Shown here: positions 40,476-49,563 of the stretch, piece by piece
Layout of the letters: the number at the start of each line of letters is the position of its first letter
Numbering within the stretch: the stretch's first letter is position 1
Assembly (NCBI RefSeq): GCF_900698845.1
Contig: NZ_LR217692.1
Location: 124,001-188,000, forward strand
Length of the DNA: 64,000 nt
Origin: Buchnera aphidicola (Cinara cf. splendens/pseudotsugae 3390)
Lineage (GTDB): Bacteria; Pseudomonadota; Gammaproteobacteria; Enterobacterales; Enterobacteriaceae
Reading direction: 5' to 3'
The notes under the pieces: generated by a model
Databases searched by the model: none
What the model saw: the letters and a program-made list of their open reading frames with translations, nothing else
What the model was told of the DNA's origin: nothing
Translations under genes and position numbers: made by a program

Positions 40476-40571
40476 TTATTAATACATGTGTAGTAGATTT
40501 TTGGTTATTAGTTGTATTAATTTAAATTAATATAAAATAATATTTATTAGTATTAATAAAAAGAGTATTTT

Positions 40572-41990
40572 ATGAAAAATCATATTAATGTTAATGTAGC
40601 AGTCATTGGTGGTGGACCAGCAGGATATTCTGCTGCTTTTAGATGTTCTGATTTAGGTTTATCTACTATAATTATAGAAAAATATGGAGTTTTAGGTGGA
40701 ACATGTTTAAATGTTGGTTGTATACCATCTAAATCATTGTTATATCTAGCTAATTTAATAAGAGAAATTCAAGAATTTTCTAAATATAATATAAATATTG
40801 GTAATTGTGACAACTTAAATATTTCTCAGATTATGGATTGGAAAAGTAATATTATAACTAAGTTAAATAACGGTTTATATAATTTAGCTAAATATAGAAA
40901 AGTTAAGATATTAAAAGGACTAGCTACTTTTTTAAATAAAAATACATTACAGGTAGTAAATAATGATATTGTTTATGATGTTCAGTTTAAACATGCTATT
41001 ATTGCTTCTGGATCTACCCCAAAAACATTATCTAACATATCTGATGTAGACAGCCGTATCTGGTATTCTACTCAAGCATTAAGTTGTGTATCTATTCCTA
41101 AAAAATTACTAATTGTTGGAGCTGGTATTATTGGCTTAGAAATGGCGACTATATATAGTGCTTTAGGATCGCATGTAGATATTATAGACAGTTCTGAAAA
41201 ATTTTTTCCATCTATCGATAAAGATATGAGTGATTTGTTTATTCAATATACTAAAAAATATTTTAGTATATATTTAAATACTTCAATTGATAATTTAGTA
41301 TATACTCCTCAAGGAATTACAATAAAAACTAAATCATCTAGTGATTTTTTATGTAATAATTTATACGATAATATATTAATTTCTGTTGGTAGAATTGCTA
41401 ATATTCATGATTTAAATGTGTCTGCTGCAGATATTCAGTTAAATTCTTCAGGCTTCATCCAAGTAGATAATCAAATGCGAACTAATGTATCAAATATTTT
41501 TGCTGTCGGCGATGTAATTGGTGCGCCGATGTTAGCGCATAAAGGAATACATGAAGCACATATAGCCGCAGAAGTAATTTATGGAAAAAAACATTTTTTT
41601 GAACCTAGAACTATCCCTTGTGTTGCATATTGTAATCCAGAAATTGCATGGACAGGTATTATGGAAGAACAAGCAAAATTAAAAGGTATTAAATGTCGAG
41701 CAGTTACTGTTCCTTGGAAATTTTCTGGAAAAGCAATCAGTTCTAATTGTGCAGATTGTGGTGTTACAAGATTAATTGTTGATACAGATAATAATAGAGT
41801 TATTGGAGGTATAATTATTGGTAAACATGCTGGAGAATTATTATCAGAGATTAATTTATCTATTGAAATGGGGTGTGATATAGAAGATTTAGCTCTTACG
41901 ATTCACTCCCATCCCACCTTATCAGAATCAGTGAACATATCAGCACAACTGTTTCTTGGTACAGCGACAGATATGATGAATACAATATAG
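40572..41990 (+). CDS. lpd: Dihydrolipoamide dehydrogenase (E3)
   Basis: FAD enzyme that reoxidises dihydrolipoamide with NAD+, shared by 2-oxoacid dehydrogenase complexes. It has 472 residues (E. coli 474). The FAD motif VIGGGPAGYSAA, the redox disulfide GGTCLNVGCIPSK, the NAD motif VGAGIIGLEMA, and the C-terminal active-site His-Glu in HSHPTLSES are all intact. It lies 96 bases after aceF with its own AAGAG site. A hairpin at 42296 ends the transcript. The assignment is unambiguous. Confidence 0.98.
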   Translation: MKNHINVNVAVIGGGPAGYSAAFRCSDLGLSTIIIEKYGVLGGTCLNVGCIPSKSLLYLANLIREIQEFSKYNINIGNCDNLNISQIMDWKSNIITKLNNGLYNLAKYRKVKILKGLATFLNKNTLQVVNNDIVYDVQFKHAIIASGSTPKTLSNISDVDSRIWYSTQALSCVSIPKKLLIVGAGIIGLEMATIYSALGSHVDIIDSSEKFFPSIDKDMSDLFIQYTKKYFSIYLNTSIDNLVYTPQGITIKTKSSSDFLCNNLYDNILISVGRIANIHDLNVSAADIQLNSSGFIQVDNQMRTNVSNIFAVGDVIGAPMLAHKGIHEAHIAAEVIYGKKHFFEPRTIPCVAYCNPEIAWTGIMEEQAKLKGIKCRAVTVPWKFSGKAISSNCADCGVTRLIVDTDNNRVIGGIIIGKHAGELLSEINLSIEMGCDIEDLALTIHSHPTLSESVNISAQLFLGTATDMMNTI

Positions 41991-42442
41991 GTACTTATAT
42001 ACTGTTACATCAGAAAATTTATATAATTATGTATATTGATAGTTAAAAAATTTATATCTGTAAAATGGATGAAATGCTAATTTATTTCAAAAAAAATATC
42101 TTAATATTTTTATATAAATATTTTTTGTAAATATTACTGTATTAGTTGCTTTTTATAGTATCATTAACTTAACATTTAGATTAATATAAAATATTATTAT
42201 GATTATATATAAAATATATTTTTTGTTGATCGAAGAATATTTTATGTATTTTAAATATAATTAACGAATCTTTATATATAATTGAAATGTTTTACAGAGC
42301 AGGTTATTCCCTGCTCTAAATAAAAATATAGTATATATATGTAACAAAAATGATAGAATTATTAAATATATAAACTGTATGTTTTTTATATTATTTATAT
42401 TTTATTTATATTTGTATATAGTGTTATTTTATATATGATTAT
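41991..42442. other. Spacer between convergent lpd and erpA
   Basis: 452 bases with no gene; it contains the GC-rich hairpin at 42296-42317. The remainder is A/T-rich without recognisable features. Confidence 0.55.
42296..42317. terminator. Hairpin after the ace-lpd operon
   Basis: AGAGCAGG (42296-42303) and CCTGCTCT (42310-42317) form a GC-rich 8-bp stem with a six-base loop, exceptional in this A/T background. It is 305 bases after lpd and 125 bases after the end of erpA on the minus strand. No U-run follows on either strand. The terminator reading is by position. Confidence 0.5.
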
Positions 42443-42784
42443 TTATATACTAAATGATAATCCACATCCACATGTTGTTTGAGCATTAGGATTACTAATG
42501 ATAAATTTTGATCCTTCTAAATTTTCTATATAATCTATTTTTCCTCCGATTAAGTATTGAAAACTAATAGGGTCAATAATAATTGTTATACCGGATTTTT
42601 TTATATGAATATCATCTTTATTCATGATGTTATCTAATTTAAATCCATACTGAAAACCACTACAACCACCTCCTGTTATATATACACGTAATTTTAATTG
42701 TAAATTTTTTTTTATAAGTAAAAGTTTTTTTATCCTATTAATTGCTGTTATTGTAATCTTAAATGAATATATTGATGATTTCAT
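42443..42784 (-). CDS. erpA: Iron-sulfur cluster insertion protein ErpA (A-type carrier)
   Basis: A-type carrier that delivers [4Fe-4S] clusters to target proteins; in E. coli it is needed for isoprenoid synthesis and respiration. I chose ATG 42784, giving 113 residues (E. coli 114), with GAAAGAG upstream; the longer frame to 42859 adds a non-homologous leader. The three ligand cysteines are in [11 protein letters not shown] and TTCGCGLSF. Targets in this window could include NuoG and NuoI (inferred). Confidence 0.95.
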   Translation of the reverse strand: MKSSIYSFKITITAINRIKKLLLIKKNLQLKLRVYITGGGCSGFQYGFKLDNIMNKDDIHIKKSGITIIIDPISFQYLIGGKIDYIENLEGSKFIISNPNAQTTCGCGLSFSI

Positions 42785-42995
42785 ATAAACTCTTTCTTTT
42801 AACAGTGTGATTATTTTTATTAGTTTAAAGAAAAATTTGATTTGTATTAAAATTAACAATATAGATATATAAAAATATTTTTATAAATTGCTTATATGTA
42901 TGGTATTTTAATGGAGTTTTTACATGTAAATTTATTAAATTAGTATAAAATGATTAATATATATATATTGTATATATATAATAAAGTAATAATTG

Positions 42996-44153
42996 TTAAT
43001 TACTATTTTTTCTTAAAAAAGCTGGAATATCTAAAAAATTTTTTTCATATTTTTGTGTGTTTTTAAAAGTATTATTAGTAGGTTTTTTAACATTATTTAA
43101 ATTATTTACTACCCTATTTCTTCTTAATGATTGATTCCTATAGTCCACTAATAATTCTTTAGACGATTGATTTCTCATAAAAGAAATCTCAGGTCTTTTT
43201 TCCATACCAATTCCCGTTGCTACTACTGTTACTCTTAAAGAATGATCCATTTGTGGATCTAGTGAAGTGCCAATTACTACAGTTGCATTGTCAGATGAAA
43301 ACGCTCGAATGGTGTTTCCTACAGTTTCAAATTCGTCTAGTCTTAAATCAAAACCAGCAGTGATATTTACTAAAACTCCTCTAGCTCCTGAAAGATCAAT
43401 ATCTTCTAATAAAGGGCTAGAGATAGCAATTTCAGAAGCTTCTTCTGCTCTATTTTCTCCTGAAGCTGATCCTGTACCCATCATAGCATAACCCATTTCT
43501 GACATTACCGTTCTTACATCTGCAAAATCAACGTTCATTAGTCCTGGTCGAGTAATCAGTTCTGCAATTCCTTGAACCGCCCCTTTAAGCACATCATTTG
43601 CAGCTCCAAACGCATCAAGTAACGATATTCCACGCGTTAAAACTTTTAATAATTTATCATTAGGTATAGTTATGAGGGAATCGACGTATTTAGATAATTC
43701 ATTTAATCCTTGTTCAGCAAAATTCATTCTTTTTTTTCCCTCAAAACTAAAGGGTTTAGTTACTACAGCTACTGTTAGTATTCCGAGTTCTTTTGCTACT
43801 TCTGCTACTACAGGAGCAGCTCCCGTGCCAGTTCCTCCTCCCATTCCTGCTGCTATAAAAACCATATCTGCACCATCCAGTGCTGATTTTAATGTTTCTT
43901 TATCTTCTTCGGCAGAATTTTTTCCTACATCAGGATTTGCTCCAGCTCCTAAACCTTTTGTAATATTATTTCCTATCTGTATAGTTTGTCCTACAGCTAT
44001 TTTTCTTAATGCTTGAGCGTCTGTGTTAATAGCAAAAAATTCTACACCTTCTATTTTTTCACGAACCATATGTTCAACAGCATTACTTCCACCTCCACCA
44101 ACACCAATAACTTTAATAACTGCATCATTACTTAATTCAGAAGGTTCAAACAT
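42996..44153 (-). CDS. ftsZ: Cell division protein FtsZ
   Basis: Tubulin-like GTPase that forms the division ring. It has 385 residues (E. coli 383). The GTP signature [10 protein letters not shown] is near residue 105, the N-terminal [12 protein letters not shown] is complete, and the T7 loop [11 protein letters not shown] is conserved. The C-terminal peptide that binds FtsA and ZipA is kept as [10 protein letters not shown]. Sequence conservation is much higher than in neighbouring genes, which indicates strong selection. ftsA is directly upstream (57 bases). Confidence 0.99.
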   Translation of the reverse strand: MFEPSELSNDAVIKVIGVGGGGSNAVEHMVREKIEGVEFFAINTDAQALRKIAVGQTIQIGNNITKGLGAGANPDVGKNSAEEDKETLKSALDGADMVFIAAGMGGGTGTGAAPVVAEVAKELGILTVAVVTKPFSFEGKKRMNFAEQGLNELSKYVDSLITIPNDKLLKVLTRGISLLDAFGAANDVLKGAVQGIAELITRPGLMNVDFADVRTVMSEMGYAMMGTGSASGENRAEEASEIAISSPLLEDIDLSGARGVLVNITAGFDLRLDEFETVGNTIRAFSSDNATVVIGTSLDPQMDHSLRVTVVATGIGMEKRPEISFMRNQSSKELLVDYRNQSLRRNRVVNNLNNVKKPTNNTFKNTQKYEKNFLDIPAFLRKNSN

Positions 44154-44209
44154 AAAATATACTCCATAACATTAGAATAATTAAAATTATTATACTTTTT
44201 GGATTGTAA

Positions 44210-45463
44210 TTAATGTATTAACAAGTATTTTATTTGAGTAAATAAATATTTAAAAAATCCGCTATTTTTGTTTTTTAGTGAAATTGATTGTTGATAATTT
44301 TTTCCATATTGCAATAATCCAACAATGGTAGCATACTCAGGGTGTGCAAGATATTCAGGTATATCTGGAATATTACAAGGTTTTTTTATAATAATATTAG
44401 TTTGAAATACTTTATTTGCACATTTTAATAAATTTTTTATTTTAGAAGATCCTCCTGTCAACACTATATTAGAAATTTTAGGATATTTATTAGGATTAAC
44501 ATTACGACAATGAGTAAATGAGTATAAAATTTCTTTGTTTACTAGTTGTAATAATTCTGTATATCTTGGTTCAATGACTTCTACTAAAGATTGATAATGA
44601 CAATTGATTACTTTTTCTCCTTTTTTGGTAATAATGTCTAAATTTTTACATGTTATTGAGATATCTTCTACAGCATATCCGTATTTTTTTTTTATAAATT
44701 CTGCATCGGAATAAGATAAAGAGAAAGCATATGCAATATCGCGTGTTACAGTGTTTCCTGCGTACGGTATAACTGCATTATGATGTAATGATCCATTTAT
44801 ATAGATACTAACATTCATTGTTTCTCCTCCTATGTCTACTAAACATACTCCTAAATCTTTTTCTTCTTCTGTTAGTACAGAAAGACTAGATGCTAAGCCA
44901 ACAAATATGTTTTTTTTTACATGTATTCCACATTTTTGAATAGCTTTTATGATATTTTTATGAATATTTATATTTCCGGTAATTAAGTGAACATTAGCTT
45001 GTACTCGCATACCTGAAAGTCCTATAGGATTTTTTATACCAGATTGATTATCAACTAAGAATTCTTGAGGGATGATATGTAAAATTTTATGATTATATTT
45101 TATTTTGACAGATTTAGCTGTTTTGATAACTGTATCTACTTCTTGTTGCGTTACTTCGCTATTTTTAATAGGAGTAATTCCAATTTCATTTTGACAGCTA
45201 ATTTCATTATGCGATATTGAGAGATATACAGAATGGATTTTACAATGAGCCATTTTTTCTGCAGTTTGAATGGACGTATTAATACAGTGTATTAATAGTT
45301 CTAAATTGTTAATTTTTCCTTTTTCTACGCCTTGAACTTTTTGTTTGCTAAAACCTATTATATTAATCATCCCACACTGAAGAATTTCCCCTATTAGTAC
45401 AGTGATTTTTGTTGCTCCTATTTCTAGACCGGTAATAATATTTTTTTTTATTGAATAGTTCAT
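44210..45463 (-). CDS. ftsA: Cell division protein FtsA
   Basis: Actin-like ATPase that anchors FtsZ to the membrane. It has 417 residues (E. coli 420). The phosphate-1 motif GLEIGATKITVLIGE, the 1C-domain segment QKVQGVEKGKINNLE, the phosphate-2 motif LVDIGGETMNVSIY and the adenosine motif IVLTGGSSKIKNL are present. The C-terminal membrane-targeting helix (FFKYLFTQIKYLL) looks amphipathic. In E. coli ftsQ, ddlB and the mur genes precede it; here the spacer upstream is 688 bases and then comes the murE-like gene. Confidence 0.97.
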   Translation of the reverse strand: MNYSIKKNIITGLEIGATKITVLIGEILQCGMINIIGFSKQKVQGVEKGKINNLELLIHCINTSIQTAEKMAHCKIHSVYLSISHNEISCQNEIGITPIKNSEVTQQEVDTVIKTAKSVKIKYNHKILHIIPQEFLVDNQSGIKNPIGLSGMRVQANVHLITGNINIHKNIIKAIQKCGIHVKKNIFVGLASSLSVLTEEEKDLGVCLVDIGGETMNVSIYINGSLHHNAVIPYAGNTVTRDIAYAFSLSYSDAEFIKKKYGYAVEDISITCKNLDIITKKGEKVINCHYQSLVEVIEPRYTELLQLVNKEILYSFTHCRNVNPNKYPKISNIVLTGGSSKIKNLLKCANKVFQTNIIIKKPCNIPDIPEYLAHPEYATIVGLLQYGKNYQQSISLKNKNSGFFKYLFTQIKYLLIH

Positions 45464-46151
45464 ATTTTTAATTAAATTAGATGATTGGTTTAATTTTTTA
45501 TAAATTTAGTACAATATGTATATATTTCATATAAATATATAATAATAAATATTATATCAATATTTATACGTAAAAAACATTTTATAATTATTTTTAATAA
45601 TAGTGTTTATAGTAATGTTTTAATATGATTTTTTTTATAAAATATCTGTAAAAAATCAAATGTATAAGTTTTTTAGTAACAATATATATTGTAATATAAA
45701 TGTCACAACAATGATATTATTATACTTTTATTGAAGTTCAATAAATCATATATTTTATGAATATTAAATAATTTTTATGAATTTTAAAGATGATAATATT
45801 ATTACTGATATGTAAATATTTTAATTTTTTAATAAATCAAATGTTGTCGATTTTATTTTTCATCAAAATATACAATATATTTTTTTTTAACATAAAATTT
45901 ATATATATTTAATTTTTGTAATTAAAGAAAAACATACTACTTTTATTTTAAATATCACTACATACTGGTACTTTCTGGTATAGAAAGAGTAAAAATCTCA
46001 TTTTCTAGAGATAATAAATAATGTGGTTTATTTTGATATGTAGATAAATATTTTGTATGTTATTTTTACAATGTAAAATATAATTTGAAATACTTTTAAT
46101 ATATTAATAATTAATTTTTAATTTTTTATAAATTTTTCTATATTTTATTAT
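45464..46151. other. 688-base spacer where most of the dcw cluster has been lost
   Basis: Between ftsA and murE the E. coli cluster carries murF, mraY, murD, ftsW, murG, murC, ddlB and ftsQ. None is recognisable here. A slightly less A/T-rich block at 45958-46059 has a 33-codon open stretch on the minus strand, discussed under findings. The ftsA promoter should be in this spacer. Confidence 0.55.
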
Positions 46152-47630
46152 TTATATATTTATACTGCTATTTTTTGATATAATATTTATATATTTAATG
46201 ATTTTTTTTACCTTTTTTTCTTGTTCTGATACTAATATTATATCATATTTATTAGTTTGAGAAAAAACAAATTGTATAGCCTGCTTTATATTATAAAATA
46301 TAAAAAATTTATTTTTTTTATTACATTCATTTAATATATCGTGTAGAATTAATTTTTCTTGTTTATCTTGAGGATGAGTATTTATAAACACAATAAAATC
46401 AGAAAATTTTTCTATAATATTTCCTATAATTTTTCTGGTGCTAATGTTTGTTATCTCTTCATATCCTAAAATACACCAAATTTTTTTACAGTTATAATAC
46501 GTCAAAGAATATAAAGCGCGATATAATATTTGTGGTAAATGAACGTTATTTATTACGAATAAAGGACTTTGATTGATTTGAATTTTTTCCATTTTTCTGC
46601 GTACAGGTTGTAAAAATTTACTACTTTGAATAAGTACATTTATTGAATATTTTAATAATAACATAGATGTCATAGCTAATAAAATGTTGGTAATATTAAA
46701 ATTACCTAATAACAGGCTATATAATTTTCCTGAACCCCAAGATGAGTTAAAGAAAATTTTTGTACGTGAAGTACTGTAAATAATATTTATTACATTGATC
46801 CAAAATTTTGTGTGAAAAACATTATTTTTTTTAAATATAGTAACAGAAATAACGTTTTTATTTTTAAATTTGTGTATCCAATTACTTGTAATATTTTCAT
46901 CTCCATTTAAGATAATGTTTTTAATTGCATTTTTTTTTAAAAAAGAAAATTTTATTTTTTCTTGTTGAAACATGTTTTTTTGGCCATCTATTAGATTAAT
47001 AGTTAGATTTGTACATATTATTGATTCAAATTTTAAATTAGACATTTGTTTTTGCATTAAAACGTGATAAGACATTTCTATTATTGTAATATCTATTTTT
47101 TTTTTTACTAAATTGTATAGTTTTTTTTGAACAGAGTTTTTATAATTAATATTATCATCATTAGATTGTGTACATGTATTAACAGTATTTTCTAAATTTT
47201 TTATTATACCGACTTTTTTGTTAATAAGTTTTTCCCACTGTGCAATTAAATTAGCTACAGTAGTTTTTCCGTATGTTCCTATTACTCCGATTAATTTTAT
47301 TTTTTTTTGGGGTTTATTAAAAAATCTTTCATATATTTGGTGAATATAGTAACTTAGTTTTTTAAAATAAATAATTAATGTATTAAATTGTGTAGATATA
47401 CATAATCCGTGCTTGTTTTTTTCTGTTTCATATAAAATAACGTTAGCTTTATTTTTTAAAGCTTTTAAAATGTGATTTTTTTTTGTATTTTTTTTTTTAT
47501 GTAACAAAATAAATAAATCACCACTTTTGATTTTAGAGCTGTATTGAGTAATATTACAAATTTTTTTTTGAGGAATATTATTAATCCATGGATTCAGTAA
47601 TATTTGAATATTATTTATTTTTTTTATCAT
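46152..47630 (-). CDS. murE: Degenerate MurE-like ligase (catalytic motifs lost)
   Basis: Related to UDP-MurNAc-tripeptide synthetase (MurE), which adds meso-diaminopimelate to the cell-wall precursor. The frame is open over 492 residues (E. coli 495) and collinear, with good matches at GDLFI, LIAQWEKL, SSWGSGKLYSLLLGNFNITNILLA, LQPVRRKME, KIWCILG and ILHDIL. Functional motifs are altered: the P-loop GTNGKTT reads GTYGKTT (118-124); RDHLDYHG after TNL is lost (209-217); DYAHTPD reads NNVHLPQ (361-367); GGDRDKGKR reads EEITNISTR; the DAP-binding DNPR reads THPQ (418-421); GKGHE reads EQEKK. Normal ligase activity is unlikely. It may be a pseudogene that is still open, or a protein kept for another role. 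Confidence 0.85.
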   Translation of the reverse strand: MIKKINNIQILLNPWINNIPQKKICNITQYSSKIKSGDLFILLHKKKNTKKNHILKALKNKANVILYETEKNKHGLCISTQFNTLIIYFKKLSYYIHQIYERFFNKPQKKIKLIGVIGTYGKTTVANLIAQWEKLINKKVGIIKNLENTVNTCTQSNDDNINYKNSVQKKLYNLVKKKIDITIIEMSYHVLMQKQMSNLKFESIICTNLTINLIDGQKNMFQQEKIKFSFLKKNAIKNIILNGDENITSNWIHKFKNKNVISVTIFKKNNVFHTKFWINVINIIYSTSRTKIFFNSSWGSGKLYSLLLGNFNITNILLAMTSMLLLKYSINVLIQSSKFLQPVRRKMEKIQINQSPLFVINNVHLPQILYRALYSLTYYNCKKIWCILGYEEITNISTRKIIGNIIEKFSDFIVFINTHPQDKQEKLILHDILNECNKKNKFFIFYNIKQAIQFVFSQTNKYDIILVSEQEKKVKKIIKYINIISKNSSINI

Positions 47631-47992
47631 AATTTAAATATTATTTAATCGCTGTGAATAGAATTTATATATATTTCTATTTCAATATATGTGTTTAATA
47701 TTTTATTTAGCATAATGTATAATGTACGTATATTGTTATATATTTCTTTTATTATATATATAAAAATATAATTATATATTTTTACAGACATATTAATAAT
47801 AAAATATTTTTTTTATGGTGGTAAATCATTTTTTTTAAATTATTTGTATTTTATACAAACATATAAAAAATAAAATGATATAGTAATTTTTCTTGAAATA
47901 AATGAAATGTAGATTTTTTAAATATATTTATTTTTTATATATATAATCTTTATATAAGATACTGTATATATAGCTTTTTAATTTTATTAAAG
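47631..47992. other. Spacer between murE-like gene and rsmH
   Basis: 362 bases, nearly all A/T. In E. coli ftsL and ftsI lie here; I see no remnant of either. No hairpin of note. Confidence 0.55.
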
Positions 47993-48913
47993 TTATAACA
48001 TTTCTGCAATTCTTAATAGCGCGCTACGTGCGCGTGGATTTTTTTTGATTTCATTAATATTAGGTTTTATTTTCTTGATAATTTTCATCTTTTTAAATGT
48101 ACGTTGTTTAATTTGCTTCTCAGTTATAGGCAAACCTTTAGGGATTATTTGGCATTTACTATGTTTTTTAAAAAAATTTTTTACAATTCTACTTTCAATA
48201 GAATGAAAGCTAATAATGGCTATTCTTGCTCGAGTTTTTAAAATTTTTATTAAAATTTTTAATGTTTTTTTTAATGATTCTATTTCTTGATTAATATAAA
48301 TACGTATCGCTTGAAAAGTTCGAGTAGCAGGATGTTTGAACGTATTTTTTTTGGGAATAACTCTTTTAATAATTTCTACTAAATCTAATGTTTGTAATAT
48401 AGGTTTTTTTTTGTTTCTTTCTACAATGCAGTGAGAAATTTTTTTTGCATATCGTTCTTCTCCTAAATTTTTTAAAACATTTTCTATTTTTTTTTGGTTA
48501 GTTTTTTGCAACCATTGCCATGCAGGTATTCCGGTTGTATTATTCATACGCATATCTAAAGGTCCATTTTTCATAAATGAAAAACCTCTATTTGCTGTAT
48601 CTATTTGTGTTGACGAAACACCTAAATCTAATAAGATTCCATCAATCTGTACATTATCAAGATAATATAAATCTTTTATTACTTTAAAAAAATTTCCTTT
48701 TTTAATAAAAAATCTGTTATCTTTTATTTTCTTTCCAAGAAGTACAGATTGTGGATCTTGATCTATTGCATATAATTTTCCTTTTTGTCCTATTTTTTTT
48801 AATATTTCTAATGAATGTCCACCTGAACCGAATGTTCCATCAACGTATATTCCGTTAGGTTTAATATTTAAAGCATTAATTGATTCTTTTAGTAATACTG
48901 GTACATGTGACAT
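47993..48913 (-). CDS. rsmH: 16S rRNA m4C1402 methyltransferase
   Basis: N4-methylates C1402 of 16S rRNA in the decoding centre (former mraW). I chose ATG 48913 (MSHVPVLLKESINALNI, 306 residues; E. coli 313) by homology; an in-frame ATG at 48955 exists, and neither has a clear ribosome-binding site. The SAM motif is DGTFGSGGHS, with DGILLDLGVSS, RGFSFMKNGPLDMRM, KHPATRTFQAIRIYIN, and ISFHSIESRIVK. The C-terminal NPRARSALLRIAE is intact. Its retention next to ilvIH is the ancestral order (with cra and mraZ lost). Confidence 0.96.
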   Translation of the reverse strand: MSHVPVLLKESINALNIKPNGIYVDGTFGSGGHSLEILKKIGQKGKLYAIDQDPQSVLLGKKIKDNRFFIKKGNFFKVIKDLYYLDNVQIDGILLDLGVSSTQIDTANRGFSFMKNGPLDMRMNNTTGIPAWQWLQKTNQKKIENVLKNLGEERYAKKISHCIVERNKKKPILQTLDLVEIIKRVIPKKNTFKHPATRTFQAIRIYINQEIESLKKTLKILIKILKTRARIAIISFHSIESRIVKNFFKKHSKCQIIPKGLPITEKQIKQRTFKKMKIIKKIKPNINEIKKNPRARSALLRIAEML

Positions 48914-49069
48914 AATTTTTATAATTAATATTAAATTTATACATTCTCTAAGCATTATGTTTTAAAAATAAAATTTTTAAAATATTTAATAGAAAATGTA
49001 TAAATGGTTAAAATGAATGATTATTATTAAATAATATAGTTTATTTGGTATTTTTTTAATTAAATATAG

Positions 49070-49549
49070 TTAATGACAATTAATACTGATTACCCCGGAT
49101 CTAGATAATTCAATAATTTTAAAAGATTTTTTTATGATTTTTAAAAATGAATCAACAATATGGTTAGTACCTGATATTTGAATAATATATTTTTTTGAAG
49201 AACAATCAATTATAATTCCTTGATAAATGTCAAGTAATTGATTAACTTCATGAAGTTTTTTAAACTCATGTATTTTGATTCTTATTAATAAAATTTCTCT
49301 TTCTATATAACTTTTATTAGTAATTTCGATAACTTGATGTACATCAATTAATTTTTGTAGTTGTTTTTCAATTTGTTCGATTGTTTTTTTATTTCCAAAA
49401 GTTTGAATAGTTAATCGAGAAATCTTATTATTCTCTGTTGGAGCTACTGTAAGGCTGTCTATATTATATCCGCGTTGTGAAAATAGACCGATTACGCGAG
49501 ATAGCGCTCCTGACTCATTTTCTAGTAAAATTGATAAAATACGACGCAT
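49070..49549 (-). CDS. ilvH: Acetolactate synthase III, regulatory subunit
   Basis: ACT-domain subunit of AHAS III; stimulates IlvI and in E. coli gives valine feedback inhibition. It has 159 residues (E. coli 163). The N-terminal effector site is nearly identical to E. coli: MRRILSILLENESGALSRV with Asn11, Gly14 and Ser17, then Asn29 in RGYNIDSLTVAP. These are positions known to matter for valine binding, so feedback is probably retained, unlike in ThrA. It starts 14 bases after ilvI. Confidence 0.97.
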   Translation of the reverse strand: MRRILSILLENESGALSRVIGLFSQRGYNIDSLTVAPTENNKISRLTIQTFGNKKTIEQIEKQLQKLIDVHQVIEITNKSYIEREILLIRIKIHEFKKLHEVNQLLDIYQGIIIDCSSKKYIIQISGTNHIVDSFLKIIKKSFKIIELSRSGVISINCH

Positions 49550-49563
49550 AATTTAAAATTATC

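Noticed and set aside
42940..42990. Repeated TATATA stretches between erpA and ftsZ as a regulatory element
   Set aside because: Simple AT repeats like this occur throughout the spacers and have no distinguishing structure.
43267..44016. Two open frames on the + strand opposite ftsZ
   Set aside because: They are antisense shadows of a highly conserved ftsZ, with composition that follows ftsZ codon structure and no family resemblance.
47641..47990. Remnants of ftsI or ftsL between murE and rsmH
   Set aside because: I looked for transpeptidase motifs (SxxK, SxN, KTG) in both strands and found no such order; the spacer is nearly pure A/T.
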